Notes: a model not told the origin generated them from the sequence alone. A DNA stretch of 64,000 nucleotides from Phycisphaerales bacterium (GCA_003170415.1 PMZJ01000023.1:25566-89565); one strand, 5' to 3'. Counted from the stretch's first letter, positions 10,301-17,279 are shown. Program-made: numbers and translations.

Positions 10301-12260
10301 TGGTAATGTCGCCCCAAGACCCGATGCTACTTACCACACAGACCCGTATTTAGGTCACGGCGGCGGCATCGCCTTCGAAGATACCGCGAGTATTCAGCTT
10401 GAAAACTGCACGATAAGCGACAATAACTCGGCGGTTGGCGGCGGCGTGTTCTGGTCGGGCGGCGAGCCGGAAGTGCTGAATTGCGACATAATGCGTAACA
10501 CTGCGTACCTCGGAGGCGGTATTTATGCAATGGAAAGCGCAGGCCAAATCAGAGGTTGTACGTTGCAAAATAACTTTGCCGGCGCATCGACTGGCGACGT
10601 TGACGTAGTTGCGGGTCAGGGAGGCGGCATATTCGGCTCGTCGATAGACACAGTAGTTTCCGATTGCCTCCTGACTAATAACAATTCTTCGGCGTCGGGC
10701 GGCGGAATACATATTTACGGGGCTGGCGATGCTAATACGATAATCAGGAACTGTCTGCTGACAGGTAACCAGACGGGTCGTGACGGCGGCGGTATTTCCA
10801 CCAACTGGGGAGCGGTTGTCTCCGTCGAGAACTGCACGCTCTACAATAACCAGGCCACCGGCACGTTCGGCGTCTCCGGCAACACAGGATTCGGCGGCGG
10901 TTTGTACTGTTCTTACGGAGCCCAAACTAACGTCAAAAACAGCATTTTCTGGGACAACAACAGCGTGGGTTTGCTCGGTAATGAGATTGCCGAAGGGATC
11001 GGCTTCGTCGATTCCGGTTCAACTGACGAATATTATTGCGGCACCGTCAGCGTGTCATATAGTGATATCGAAGGCGGTCAGACAGGCGTGCTTGTGAGCG
11101 ATGGCTGCCCGCTTATCTGGGGACTTGGCAACAGAAATGTTGACCCGTTGTTTGTCAACGCGGGCGGCGCTGACTTCCACCTTCAGCAGATTACCGCGGG
11201 ACAAATGGTCAACAGCCCCTGTATCGATGCGGGCGGAGACCTTGCCGTATTACTTGGATTGTTCAGGTATAGCACCTCCACGCTTGGCACGTCCGACACG
11301 GGAATTGTTGACCTTGGTTATCATTACCCTATATCGGACTATTGCAGGAAATGGGACCTGTACGTGGATAATCTTATCGACTTCAGGGACTTCGCAGTTT
11401 TTGCGTCGACGTGGGTTGATGATTTAGGGGGCGTGGGGTACGGAATAGATGACCTGAAGGAGTTTACATACTGCTGGCTGGAGGAGTTGGGAGAGGATAT
11501 GAATGCTCCGACACCAAATCCTATGACCTGGGCAATTCCGCCTCGCGCATTAACCGGGAGCTCGGTTACAATGACAGCCAGCACCGCTGTCGATGCGAGC
11601 GGACAGGTTTATTACCAGTTTGAAGACGTAAACGGCACATCGACCGCCTGGCAGGTTGATCCCTGCTATATAGCTACGGGCATCAACCCCACGGGCGAGT
11701 ATTGTTTCAGGGTAAGGGCACGTGACAAATACAATAACATCACCGCCTGGTCCGAGCCGGCATGTGTAAGCGATATTGGCGACGTCAACGCGCCGGCGGC
11801 TCCGATATTTGTCGCCGTAGCGGCCCAAAACATCGTTCGCACTGACGCGAACACTGCCAGCGGGCAGTTTGAGTGGGACCCGGCTACCTACCAATGGGAC
11901 TGGTGGCACAGGGTCATAGTTGATGTGACCAATGTAACAGATGATATTACCCCAAAAAGTGAGATTGAAGTTCGCTTTATCTGCAGCGATTCTTCTTACA
12001 GCAGTGATAACGTGATTCCGGCGACGTACCGTCCGATTCTTATAGGTCACCCTGTTGCTATTGGAGGGAGGGTTATTTCAGGTGGTTTTGTTGCTTCCGG
12101 CAGCTACCGGCTGACGTGGAACGGAACCAACCAAATTGTCTATGACGTGTATGTTGATGCAGTCGGCGGTTCGTACGGCAGGCAGTTGAACTGGCACGTG
12201 TGCGTCTATGATGCTTCTCAAAACGCGGCGTGCACCGGTACGCATTCGATTCCGCAATAG
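1383..12260 (+). CDS. Giant secreted subtilase (S8) with triplicated beta-helix modules, nested VWA domain and dockerin-like segment
   Basis: A 3,625-residue protein starting at ATG 1383, with AGGAG at 1370-1374 (8-nt spacing). Residues 1-22 form a signal peptide, followed by an I9-like propeptide. The S8 peptidase domain has Asp151 (DTGVD), His190 (HGTH), Asn282 (AAGN) and Ser367 (GTSMASP), so the catalytic residues are complete. Two Fn3-like segments follow (about bases 2660-3290). Three beta-helix modules then each begin with a TIQxAV..A..GD motif (near 3330, 6180 and 9345) and end with an NSPCxDxG...VDLGYHY motif. InlB-type Ser/Trp-rich repeats lie between modules. A VWA domain (residues about 2179-2398, DTTGS at 2187-2191) sits inside module 2. 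Near residue 3320 there is a dockerin-like pair, followed by more Fn3-like sequence. Probably extracellular or cell-surface; the substrate is unknown. Glycine-rich loops recur at equivalent places in each module. Confidence 0.92.
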   Translation: MMNRKILIGLVALLAANSLLLADYKPGVVLVRFANDPNTTAKSAILNSTLGGGSSVKREYTLVKGLTQVSLPTGVSVENAVASLKKSSSILYAEPDYKYHISAIPNDTWFGYLWGMHNTGQAGGTPGADIDATGAWDISTGNNSIIVAVTDTGVDSNHPDLAANMWSDANGAHGYDFVNNDTDPMDDEGHGTHVSGIIGAVGNNNIGVVGVCWHIKIMAVKCFDANGEGYTSNEISAIEYATANGAKVINASWGGYDYSQLLYDAVASAQSAGVIFVAAAGNGYPNNSGIPNNNDSRPEYPASFGFLGLNNVISVMATTNTDAQASYSNYGLMSVDLGAPGGDGSDYAGYILSTYPGGGYAYMAGTSMASPQVAGACALLLSIDPTLTASQVKQILLKTVDKTLPGLCASGGRLNLAAAAQEAQHDTTPPTPSTAGWLMPPVATGLHTIAMEALNEIDRSNVEYYFECVNDVNVNSGWEPNTLYVFKDPGELKIKHGQTYGFRVKARDKSTNHNETAWSNTMYATTAAVTDNLPPAPSPAQWAIQPLLIRPSPLVLRMQIKGKGTDENGEQFRYQYYDTSTPGTIDSGWKNSADGTMPDITSGIQLNHTYVFNCKVKDNLGNETSWSQPDVYVTLTTTTGPRILRVPSQYLTIQDAIDAANPGDTVEVSPYPVPPYYYQGINFRGLSGNINLRFHGKAITVRSTDPENPDVVAATIIDCNGAIDPTGPRRAFIFDNGEGPGSILAGFTIRNAYVKAHQGRNGDANLPDINTPPGYTAAGGAILCGPNPDPCFVLGIPDNWGTGTGSPTIRNCVFINCTVEGGDGGVGADGNNGEDYSPGDPCATPPVPPSPATPGQSGGNGGESGAALGGAIYCSSGSNPAIQNCTIINCSALSGLPGNGGNGGNGGTDPNNGPAAGGNAGRGADVNFVAGGGICAVLGSNPTIIGCIINDCNAHVITTYSSQGAPGTGNPSGQVAYGGNFGHAYGGGVYDAVGSAAVNISSTSFAQNRAQEDTEGGIYKKGYGGGICLDVYGTATTTMTDCNFTGNSADADGGGIVYGGGTGGGLVLQNCEMTGNNTVVDGGGLAGFFGGVDTFGAYNSKITGNAAGAGTNAGYGGGFYLDTTIATIDDCNFSENQAQEGGAIDGINLQVDIHGTDITGNSAVAPSGIGGGLALWNTIGEVADCTLKSNSAAENGGAVFSEGWVTQPLDFSNCLITDNTTNFEGGGLSNNAGAWMQLHNCTVAYNSATNSIHSAGGGVSNAEYFAWVEIENSILWGNSALSGPQIAVGSIFGSSFDPGGPFAEVDVSYSDVWGGKGQVYIEPGGYTAVDWMYGSFDADPLFAETSVSERTYYLSQMPAGQLTNSPCVDAGDILASDLEADVDPTLNTRLTTRTDLVEDAGTVDLGYHYNTGTPNGNGTPTQYQLTTEVYNTGHGQNGRLNAKSDGDNPFDFNDPNTQSVNPGTEVNLTAIPDPNYKVWYWSGTDDDTSTSLTNTVLMNSDKKVVVAFQPTNNMYYLTVIIIGQGTVIIDPNKPLYNLNEVVNLTAVPANPSDAVSWTGTDDDYSDAKTNTVTMTTHKTVTVRFYAPRILYVGGDANYPIIQQAVNDANDGDIVMLTPGTYVLAESPPSGTTSAGGTVGYDWPYLLINKDITLTSTTPENPAATSIIARIDVWNVSRHCIIQGITIRDTTYWGADIFDPNGSWNAGTPTAPAGADGHPGGETDGAGITLHGSASPTVRYCVFSNCVARGIHGGNGNSGADAESWGGNGGPGGMAHGGGAYCGPSGNPLFENCQFTGCVARGGDGGNGAAGSTNSYPGHGGAWGDKNAPWWWEYVVLDYWRYSGYGGAVFCDDGSTAEFIDCSFSNNIAIGGSCGISGNNPFIPGWPYSHYKIQSFGGAIYASSGSAPTFTGCSFINNTADINGAPTHTDGGVTVAAYPTLSYGGAVAFENGAAPLFTNCSFQQNLATVGGAMYQDEAFPEIIGSDFIGNSALHGGAVLFSQGVSDIRECNFIGNVATFEAAQGGAITALGANIEVVDSNISNNRSAGSGGGIYLSSKNIDGNEFEGGNSILIKNCLITGNIAGTDGGGISANWYCDTNVVNCTIFNNRVSGLGGGLFSSYGSYVNVLNSIIWDNTAGIGSSGGSQIAVSGTTPPAGMQVLYSDVQDSNDPCAWNNNTNALDFVICFDTTGSMGGDIDAVKTAARQITNAIAAQYADYRLALVDFRDYPDGNHGSIGDWAYRDRVKFTTDANQLINGLQPMAAGGGADTPEAIYTALMHCIDANALVARLTANGYTNYIDPNSPGLGDWRQGKKVMRVILVLSDAPPHDPEPYTNYVLNDIITAANSSNPIHIIPVVIRGDPDAENAMRPVAVGTGGILISATDSNAVSGAVLDVIGLLSQIPAPIFIGPSNTINWDPNTFTWWSDSHNINADPLFISGFFLSQIAAGQLINSPCWDTGSGDVNSPGINLAGYTTRTDSVPDVCTVDMGYHYSAFTPQQYYLTVNAGDGLTLADITPSSGYFVWFSDVPLRVTIPVPAGYQVLWSGTDNDTLTGTENTVLMNANKTVTVTFVRNTCDLTVIWNNGGTVTPVSGTYSRGTVVPLTATPAAGYRIESWNGTDNDGLFTQTNTVTMNGDKTVRVTFSLPQTRTVPGDFTTIQAAVEAARSGDIISVASGVYHGSTIVLNKEITIVSTNPDDPCVVAATIIDSTGFARQAILFNSGADSSTVLDGFTITGGTWFRVASQDATVAGQNGPDGGGLAGGAVYINSGTSPTIKNCVIRDTTITGGNAGNGFNADATTPATRGGWAGWARGGGIYIAPFANPTLINCTITNCTAVGGNAGNGGNSSGSVYGAADYQDANYGGSYSNPYPSYQIPPQPWWALINSDGQQYIGDYRFYSGYGGGVFCDANSEANFIDCDITNNTARGGMSGVGGTRPQGIVSADPVTAYRIPSYGGGVYCGANADINFVGCVISGNVAPRPDATYHTDPYLGHGGGIAFEDTASIQLENCTISDNNSAVGGGVFWSGGEPEVLNCDIMRNTAYLGGGIYAMESAGQIRGCTLQNNFAGASTGDVDVVAGQGGGIFGSSIDTVVSDCLLTNNNSSASGGGIHIYGAGDANTIIRNCLLTGNQTGRDGGGISTNWGAVVSVENCTLYNNQATGTFGVSGNTGFGGGLYCSYGAQTNVKNSIFWDNNSVGLLGNEIAEGIGFVDSGSTDEYYCGTVSVSYSDIEGGQTGVLVSDGCPLIWGLGNRNVDPLFVNAGGADFHLQQITAGQMVNSPCIDAGGDLAVLLGLFRYSTSTLGTSDTGIVDLGYHYPISDYCRKWDLYVDNLIDFRDFAVFASTWVDDLGGVGYGIDDLKEFTYCWLEELGEDMNAPTPNPMTWAIPPRALTGSSVTMTASTAVDASGQVYYQFEDVNGTSTAWQVDPCYIATGINPTGEYCFRVRARDKYNNITAWSEPACVSDIGDVNAPAAPIFVAVAAQNIVRTDANTASGQFEWDPATYQWDWWHRVIVDVTNVTDDITPKSEIEVRFICSDSSYSSDNVIPATYRPILIGHPVAIGGRVISGGFVASGSYRLTWNGTNQIVYDVYVDAVGGSYGRQLNWHVCVYDASQNAACTGTHSIPQ

Positions 12261-12288
12261 CAGCGGGCAGCGTTGAAATGGTGAAAAT

Positions 12289-12320
12289 AAAAGGCCCCGG
12301 TGAAAACCGGGGCCTTTTTT
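12289..12320. terminator. Bidirectional intrinsic terminator
   Basis: A perfect 12-bp stem (12289-12300 with 12307-12318, core GGCCCCGG/CCGGGGCC) with a 6-nt loop, flanked by an A run on one side and a T run on the other. It lies between the converging giant subtilase gene and aroC and can end transcription from both sides. Confidence 0.93.
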
Positions 12321-12327
12321 ATTGCAT

Positions 12328-13662
12328 TTATTTTGCGTAGTGCAGGTTTTTTATGTGCTGGTAGCCATAATGAGCCAGCAGGTGGTCGAGCAGCACGATA
12401 GCGGTATAATTTTCCGCGACGGGCCAAATCCTTGCCGTAATCGTCGGGTCGCGTCTTGTTATCGCCGCTAATTGTTTGGTTTCAAGAGTATATTTGTCGA
12501 TGGTATGCTGCGGCTTTGCGATTGTAGGCGTTGGTTTGACGGCAAGACGAACGACTATCGGTTGCCCCGTCGCCAGGCCTCCAGTGATGCCGCCTGCGTT
12601 GTTGGAATCGAAGACCACTTTGCCGTTTTTGGCCTGCATCTGGTCGTTGTTCTGGCAGCCCGTCATATCCTTAACGGCCATACCTGCACCGACCTCGACC
12701 GCCTTGACTGCGCCGATACCGAGCATCCTGCCAAGTTCAGCGTCGAGCTTGTAAAAAACCGGTTCACCCAGTCCGGTTGGTACGCCCAATGCGACTACCT
12801 CCACCAGGCCGCCCGCTGAGTCGCCGGAGGCGGAGATTTTATTGCAGGCGTCGGTCATCGCCTGGGCGGCGTCAATATCCGGGCAGTTCAGAATATGATG
12901 GACGCCGTATTTATTTTTGACTTTCTTGGCGGTGATTTTCGGTGTTTTATCGCGTATGGCGTCGATTTCCTTCTCGATTTGCGCGAAGACGGCTGCCTTT
13001 TCGAGAAACCGCATATTCATATTGACCCGGCCTTTGACGTAAATTTCCTGATAGAACGGGTCGAGGTCGCATCGCATCTTTTTATAATTCTCGGTGTATG
13101 CGAGCGCCTTATTATGGTCGATATCGGGGCATCGGACGCCGGCGATTTCCTTAACATAGGCGAAGACGTTTATGCCGCATTTTTTGAGGACTTTTTTGGC
13201 GACGTAGCCGGCGGCGACGATGGTCGAGGTGTATCGTCCGCTGAATATTCCCGCTCCGATTGAGTCGTCGTCGAGGCCATATTTGACGAATGACGCCCAG
13301 GATGCGTGGCCGGGGCGAGGAGTGCGGTTGGTGTCCTGATATTGTTTGACGTGAACGAAGTGCCGGTCGAGGTTCGGTATAAGAATAGTCAGGGGCGTGC
13401 CGTTGGTGTGGTTTTTGTTGCCCGCGTTTTCAATTGTGTCTTCGGCGTTAAGCCCCGTGTAGATTATTGGTAAATCCGGCTCTTTGCGGGGGCTGGACAG
13501 CTCATCAGCGCCTGGTTTTCGCAAAAGTAAATCCCCGTAGATTTCCTGTTCTGTCAGCGGCATTGCAGGCGGATGGCCCTGTATGACAGCCGTGAGGCCT
13601 TCCTGATATGACCCGCCCGCGACCGTTACCTGAAACATTCTTCCAATATGACAACCAATCAT
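12328..13662 (-). CDS. aroC: Divergent chorismate synthase
   Basis: Chorismate synthase makes chorismate from 5-enolpyruvylshikimate 3-phosphate using reduced FMN. The match is clear in RKEPD, NGTPLTILI, RPGHASW, GDSAGGLVEVVALGVPTGLGE (in two parts), NNAGGITGG and KPTPTI. Unusually, the near-universal GESHG motif is replaced by GGSYQEG (residues 16-22), RSSARETA by GIFSGRYTST and GRHDP by TRRDP. The protein is 444 residues, longer than the usual roughly 360-390, mainly through extra sequence around residues 180-270. The ATG start has GGGAGA upstream and aligns with the family N-terminus. It follows aroA by 12 bp, so the two are very likely co-transcribed. Pathway context supports a chorismate synthase role, but the altered active site means activity is inferred. 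Confidence 0.88.
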   Translation of the reverse strand: MIGCHIGRMFQVTVAGGSYQEGLTAVIQGHPPAMPLTEQEIYGDLLLRKPGADELSSPRKEPDLPIIYTGLNAEDTIENAGNKNHTNGTPLTILIPNLDRHFVHVKQYQDTNRTPRPGHASWASFVKYGLDDDSIGAGIFSGRYTSTIVAAGYVAKKVLKKCGINVFAYVKEIAGVRCPDIDHNKALAYTENYKKMRCDLDPFYQEIYVKGRVNMNMRFLEKAAVFAQIEKEIDAIRDKTPKITAKKVKNKYGVHHILNCPDIDAAQAMTDACNKISASGDSAGGLVEVVALGVPTGLGEPVFYKLDAELGRMLGIGAVKAVEVGAGMAVKDMTGCQNNDQMQAKNGKVVFDSNNAGGITGGLATGQPIVVRLAVKPTPTIAKPQHTIDKYTLETKQLAAITRRDPTITARIWPVAENYTAIVLLDHLLAHYGYQHIKNLHYAK

Positions 13663-13674
13663 TTTATTCTCCCG

Positions 13675-14952
13675 TTATTTCAGTTCCATATTTGCGCCCA
13701 GGTTTTGCATTAGTTTAGCATATTCCGGGAAAGTAACACTCATTGCTTCGGCGGTTCCGATTGTGCACTGGCCCTTCATCGCCATCGCGGCAATCGACAA
13801 TGCCATTACGATACGATGGTCGCCTCTGCCGTCGAGAACAGCCGGCTTTGGCTTGCTATGTTTGATTATAAGGCCGTCGGGCAACTCCTCGGTATCTACG
13901 CCGAGTTTTTTCAGTTCCTCAGCCATACATTTGATACGGTCGGTTTCTTTTGCCCGTGCCTGCGGGACGTTTACTAAGTGGGTTTGGCCTTCGGCGAATG
14001 CGCCGACAACCGCCATAGCGGGCAGGGCGTCGGGCGTGGCGTTCATATCGATTTCGATACCTTTAAGCTGCGATTGCCTGACCGCTATCGAATCATTGCC
14101 AATCGATATGTCAGCACCCATCGCCTTTAGATATTCGACGACGGCTTTATCCGGCTGGCTGTCGGAAAAGTTCAGTCCTTTGAGTATTACCCCGTCACCG
14201 ACAAGGGCGGCTGCGCACAGGAAGAACGTCGCGCTCGAAAAATCAGCGGGGACGGGTGAATCGAAGGATTTATATTGTTGTCCGCCCCGGATTTTGAAAT
14301 GCCGCAGATTATTGTTCTCGTATTTAATGGATTGCTTGTCGAGCCAGTCGAGCGTCATCTGAACGTATCCCGGCTCGTTGAGCAGCGTAACATTAATCTC
14401 GGTATCTTTTTCAGCAAGGGGCGTGCACAAAAGCAGCGACGTTAGATACTGGCTGCTGAATGCGGCGATAGATGTTTTGCCGCCGATTAGCCGGCCCGTT
14501 ACGGTTGCGGGCGCTTTGCCGTTGTTTTTGGTGGCGACGCATTTTGCTCCCAGTTCGTTTAGTGAGTCAATCAGGGGCCCGATGGGTCGCGACTGGATTT
14601 GCTCATCGCCGGTGAAGTGCGTCGTTTGCCCTGCAGGCGCGAGGGCGGCAGACCCCATAGCAATGCGGAGTGTTGTTCCTGAGTTGCCGACATCTATGAT
14701 TTCTTTGGGGGCGAGGACTTGCCCCGCGATGCCGGTAACCTTCCAGCAATCGTTATTTGAGGTGTCTATTTTTGCGCCGAGTGAGCGGTAACAGGAAACA
14801 GATGAAAGGGTATCGCCTGAGGCGAGCGGGTTGCGGATTGAACTTGCGCCTTTGGCTAATGAGGCGATTGCCACGGCGCGAATCGTGTGCGACTTCGAGC
14901 CGGGAATGACGACTGTGCCCTTCAAGCGGGATTTCCCTGCGATTAACTGCAT
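13675..14952 (-). CDS. aroA: 3-phosphoshikimate 1-carboxyvinyltransferase (EPSP synthase)
   Basis: Transfers the enolpyruvyl group of PEP to shikimate 3-phosphate, the step before chorismate synthase. The 425-residue length is normal. Diagnostic motifs are PGSKSHTIRA at residues 17-26 (phosphate binding), NSGTTLRI near residue 88, QSRPIGPL, a central ARAKETDRI segment and GDHRIVMALSIAAMA near the C-terminus. The KSHT form is less common than KSIT/KSIS and recalls more divergent EPSP synthases. It is the first gene of a minus-strand pair with aroC, 12 bp apart, giving the last two steps of chorismate synthesis in one unit. Cytoplasmic. Confidence 0.96.
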   Translation of the reverse strand: MQLIAGKSRLKGTVVIPGSKSHTIRAVAIASLAKGASSIRNPLASGDTLSSVSCYRSLGAKIDTSNNDCWKVTGIAGQVLAPKEIIDVGNSGTTLRIAMGSAALAPAGQTTHFTGDEQIQSRPIGPLIDSLNELGAKCVATKNNGKAPATVTGRLIGGKTSIAAFSSQYLTSLLLCTPLAEKDTEINVTLLNEPGYVQMTLDWLDKQSIKYENNNLRHFKIRGGQQYKSFDSPVPADFSSATFFLCAAALVGDGVILKGLNFSDSQPDKAVVEYLKAMGADISIGNDSIAVRQSQLKGIEIDMNATPDALPAMAVVGAFAEGQTHLVNVPQARAKETDRIKCMAEELKKLGVDTEELPDGLIIKHSKPKPAVLDGRGDHRIVMALSIAAMAMKGQCTIGTAEAMSVTFPEYAKLMQNLGANMELK

Positions 14953-15003
14953 AAGGAGGATATTTTAACCTGATGATTAGGATTTGTCCTGCAAATTTCG
15001 TGG

Positions 15004-15044
15004 CAAAATAAAACCCGCCGGCGAGTTTATGGCCAACCGGCGGG
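15004..15044 (-). terminator. Intrinsic terminator of the lipoprotein gene
   Basis: An 8-bp GC-only stem (CCCGCCGG at 15014-15021, CCGGCGGG at 15037-15044) with a 15-nt loop. Read on the minus strand it is followed by a T-rich tract (complement of 15004-15013). It lies 25 bp past the stop of the lipoprotein gene and separates it from aroA. Confidence 0.85.
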
Positions 15045-15068
15045 TATATGTTCAAAAATATCTAAGAT

Positions 15069-15845
15069 TTAGTTCCAGACCGTGATGCCCGGGATTTCCT
15101 TGCCGTCAGAGCCGACGACGCGGAGCATAAACTGGTATTCACCCGTGTCCTGGTCAACTTTGATTAACAGCAGGTTTTTGCCTTTGTTGAGTTTTACCTT
15201 GTGGGTTTCCTGGTCCATCTCCATCGCGCGATAAACATGCATTTCAGAGATGAGCTGGTGGTTAATCCAGAGCTTGTAGCCATCGTCGGAACCAACCCTG
15301 ACTTCGACATCTTTATCCGCGTCCGAATCGAGCCAGCAGGCACAGTAACACAGAATCTTTTCCTGATTGCTTTCGATTTTGAGATGAGCGACGTCGCCGA
15401 AGATGATATCGGTGCCTGTTGTGCTGTAAGGCAGGAATTTCACGACTGAGCCGTCGTCCTTCTTGATTTCCGTACCGTTTGTGGGCGTGAAGGCCGCTTC
15501 GCCGCCGTAGTTCTTCAGATAGTCAGTGCCGAATCCGGTGTTATCCGGTCTTTCACCGGGGTTGGGGAATACGCCGCAGATAAGCCAGTTAACGACAAAG
15601 CCCTGTTCATCCGCCCAGTTCTTTGCAAGTTTGAAGGGGCCAAGTATCGGGCCAGCGACTGCAGCGGCTGGTTTTTCCGCTGGTGCCGGTGCCGGTTTCA
15701 CAGCGGCTGCCGGCTCCTTTTCAGGGGTTGCCTTTACATCTTTTGCCTTGGGGCTTGCGGCCTCTTCCTGGCATCCAGCTATTACAGCGCACAGGGCTGC
15801 AAGGCACAAAACTAACATCATCGTGCGAAATTGACTCTTGTTCAT
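15069..15845 (-). CDS. Lipoprotein with PA14-like sensory/binding domain
   Basis: The start at 15845 is chosen because GGAAAGGAG lies 8 bases upstream; an in-frame start 18 bases earlier lacks this. The N-terminus is a lipoprotein signal ending in AVIAGC, so the mature protein is probably lipid-anchored. An Ala/Pro/Lys-rich linker follows, typical of an envelope spacer. The C-terminal half has the pattern DADKDVEVRVGSDDGYKLWI followed by KVKLNKGKNLLLIKVDQ, which resembles the PA14-like domains common in planctomycete secreted proteins. These often bind carbohydrate, but no substrate can be read here. It is a single-gene unit with its own terminator. Confidence 0.82.
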   Translation of the reverse strand: MNKSQFRTMMLVLCLAALCAVIAGCQEEAASPKAKDVKATPEKEPAAAVKPAPAPAEKPAAAVAGPILGPFKLAKNWADEQGFVVNWLICGVFPNPGERPDNTGFGTDYLKNYGGEAAFTPTNGTEIKKDDGSVVKFLPYSTTGTDIIFGDVAHLKIESNQEKILCYCACWLDSDADKDVEVRVGSDDGYKLWINHQLISEMHVYRAMEMDQETHKVKLNKGKNLLLIKVDQDTGEYQFMLRVVGSDGKEIPGITVWN

Positions 15846-16003
15846 AATCCAACTCCTTTCCAAAAAATTTGTCTGTAAGATAGCTTCAACTTAACGCTAT
15901 GTCGGCATTTTATCCTGACTTGCCGTGCCCGTAAGCTAACAATCAAAGGCGAATCGTGCAAGAGATTTTTTTTTTTCATTCAGTGGTTCGACTTTGCTCA
16001 CCA

Positions 16004-16600
16004 CTAACCACAGGCGGGTTGCAGTTGATTTTGTGCTCGAAGGACGGCGGCGGCGTCGTTTAAGACCAGTTGTTTGACTAAGCCGGCCGGGACAACGGGC
16101 AGGCCCATATTGAAGACCTTTTCCTCCACCATTGAGGCGATGGTTCTGGCAATGGGCCTGTGCAGATGGTGCTTAGCGACTAAGTATTCGACAATCCGTG
16201 ATTTATTCCATCTGCTTCTGGTCTGCTCCGAATGGTCTGTATAAAGGTTATCGGCATCCGATAGTCCGCTGTGCCTGCCCCGGGCAACCTCAATGCGACA
16301 GCGTTTTAGCTTTCGCTCGAAGTGATGTTCGCTAAGTGCGATTGCCGCCTCCTCGAAACCGGTGCCGGCAAGAACCGTCTCTATTACCGAAAGAATCTCG
16401 CTTGTGCTGATGGCCATGTTTGTGGCGTTGCGGTAAAGGAAAAACGTTACTGCCTCTGCAAGCTCCTGTGCGGCGGTTATATCAGATTGCCCCGCTGCGC
16501 CGAAGGCGTTTGCGATGGAGCCGATGACCTTGGTATGAAGATACGGCTCCTTTGCGCCGTCGGTCTTGACGACCGTCAATTTTGGCGTCCTTGCCGTCAT
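16004..16600 (-). CDS. ATP-cone domain protein
   Basis: Residues about 5-90 form an ATP-cone, the nucleotide-sensing module found in ribonucleotide reductases and NrdR (KLTVVKTDGAKEPYLHTKV, then ISTSEILSVIETVLAGTGFEEAAIALSEHHF split across helices). The rest (about 100 residues, rich in His, Arg and Ala) matches nothing I recognise, and there is no zinc ribbon. The ATG at 16600 is preferred because AGAGAAG lies upstream; a TTG 18 bases earlier is the alternative. It follows nrdR by 54 bp on the same strand, so it is probably co-transcribed and may take part in dNTP-level control, but that role is inferred from context. Confidence 0.8.
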   Translation of the reverse strand: MTARTPKLTVVKTDGAKEPYLHTKVIGSIANAFGAAGQSDITAAQELAEAVTFFLYRNATNMAISTSEILSVIETVLAGTGFEEAAIALSEHHFERKLKRCRIEVARGRHSGLSDADNLYTDHSEQTRSRWNKSRIVEYLVAKHHLHRPIARTIASMVEEKVFNMGLPVVPAGLVKQLVLNDAAAVLRAQNQLQPACG

Positions 16601-16654
16601 AGTTACTTCTCTGCACAATTCCTAATGCGGCCACGGGCTTTTCGGCCGAGCCGC

Positions 16655-17143
16655 TTACTGGAAGAGCTTCGGCTGTCCTGCCACGTCGGGCTGCGATATT
16701 GCCTGAGTTATTTCGTCAATCAGGTCGCCGGCGTCCTTGAAATCGCGATAGACGCTGGCGAAACGAATATACGCCACTTTATCAACGTCACGAAGGTGTT
16801 TTATAACGCTCTCGCCGATGAATGAACTGGTTACTTCCTTGTCGAAATTTCTGAATATGTCCTCTTCCACCTTGTCGGCAATCTGGCGAACCTGCTCGGC
16901 GGAGACAGACCTTTTATAGCAGGCCTTCTGAAGTCCCGCTATAATTTTTTCCCGGTCGTAAGGAACGCGGGAGCTGTCCTTTTTTATAACGTACATTCTG
17001 AAGCTCTCGCTGGTTTTTTCGTAGGTGGTGAAGCGTTTGTTGCACGCCAGGCACTGGCGTCTGCGCCGGATGATTCGCCCGCCGTCGCTGGAGCGAGAGT
17101 CGATTACTTTATCCTGCTCTTCTTTGCAGAAGGGACATCTCAC
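16655..17143 (-). CDS. nrdR: Transcriptional repressor NrdR
   Basis: NrdR represses ribonucleotide reductase genes and senses ATP/dATP. The protein has 162 residues, the normal size. The N-terminal zinc ribbon has paired cysteines (CPFC at residues 3-6, CLAC at 31-34) flanking DSRSSDGGRIIRRRR, and the ATP-cone runs from about residue 48 (YVIKKDSSRVPYDREKI) to residue 140 (YIRFASVYRDFKD). No ribonucleotide reductase gene is in this window, so its targets lie elsewhere. It is followed by the ATP-cone gene and has a good sigma-70-type promoter upstream. Confidence 0.97.
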   Translation of the reverse strand: MRCPFCKEEQDKVIDSRSSDGGRIIRRRRQCLACNKRFTTYEKTSESFRMYVIKKDSSRVPYDREKIIAGLQKACYKRSVSAEQVRQIADKVEEDIFRNFDKEVTSSFIGESVIKHLRDVDKVAYIRFASVYRDFKDAGDLIDEITQAISQPDVAGQPKLFQ

Positions 17144-17213
17144 GGTCTAATCCCGCCTCGCTTTCAAAAAAACGGTTCTCAAGTCGCCATACACGGTCAC
17201 AAGCAGCATCTGC

Positions 17214-17243
17214 ATTGTAAAAGCTCTGCGCTGAATGTGTCAA
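17214..17243 (-). promoter_or_regulatory. Sigma-70-type promoter of nrdR
   Basis: Read on the minus strand: TTGACA (complement of 17238-17243), an 18-bp spacer, then TACAAT (complement of 17214-17219). The -10 lies about 70 bp upstream of the nrdR start. Sequence match only. Confidence 0.6.
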
Positions 17244-17279
17244 AGAAAATCCGCGCAGAATCACATTAACTTTCGGCGG

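Noticed and set aside
15961-15980. A run of eleven T near 15966-15976 as a terminator
   Set aside because: No stem precedes it on the plus strand and there is no upstream plus-strand gene to terminate. Treated as a homopolymer.
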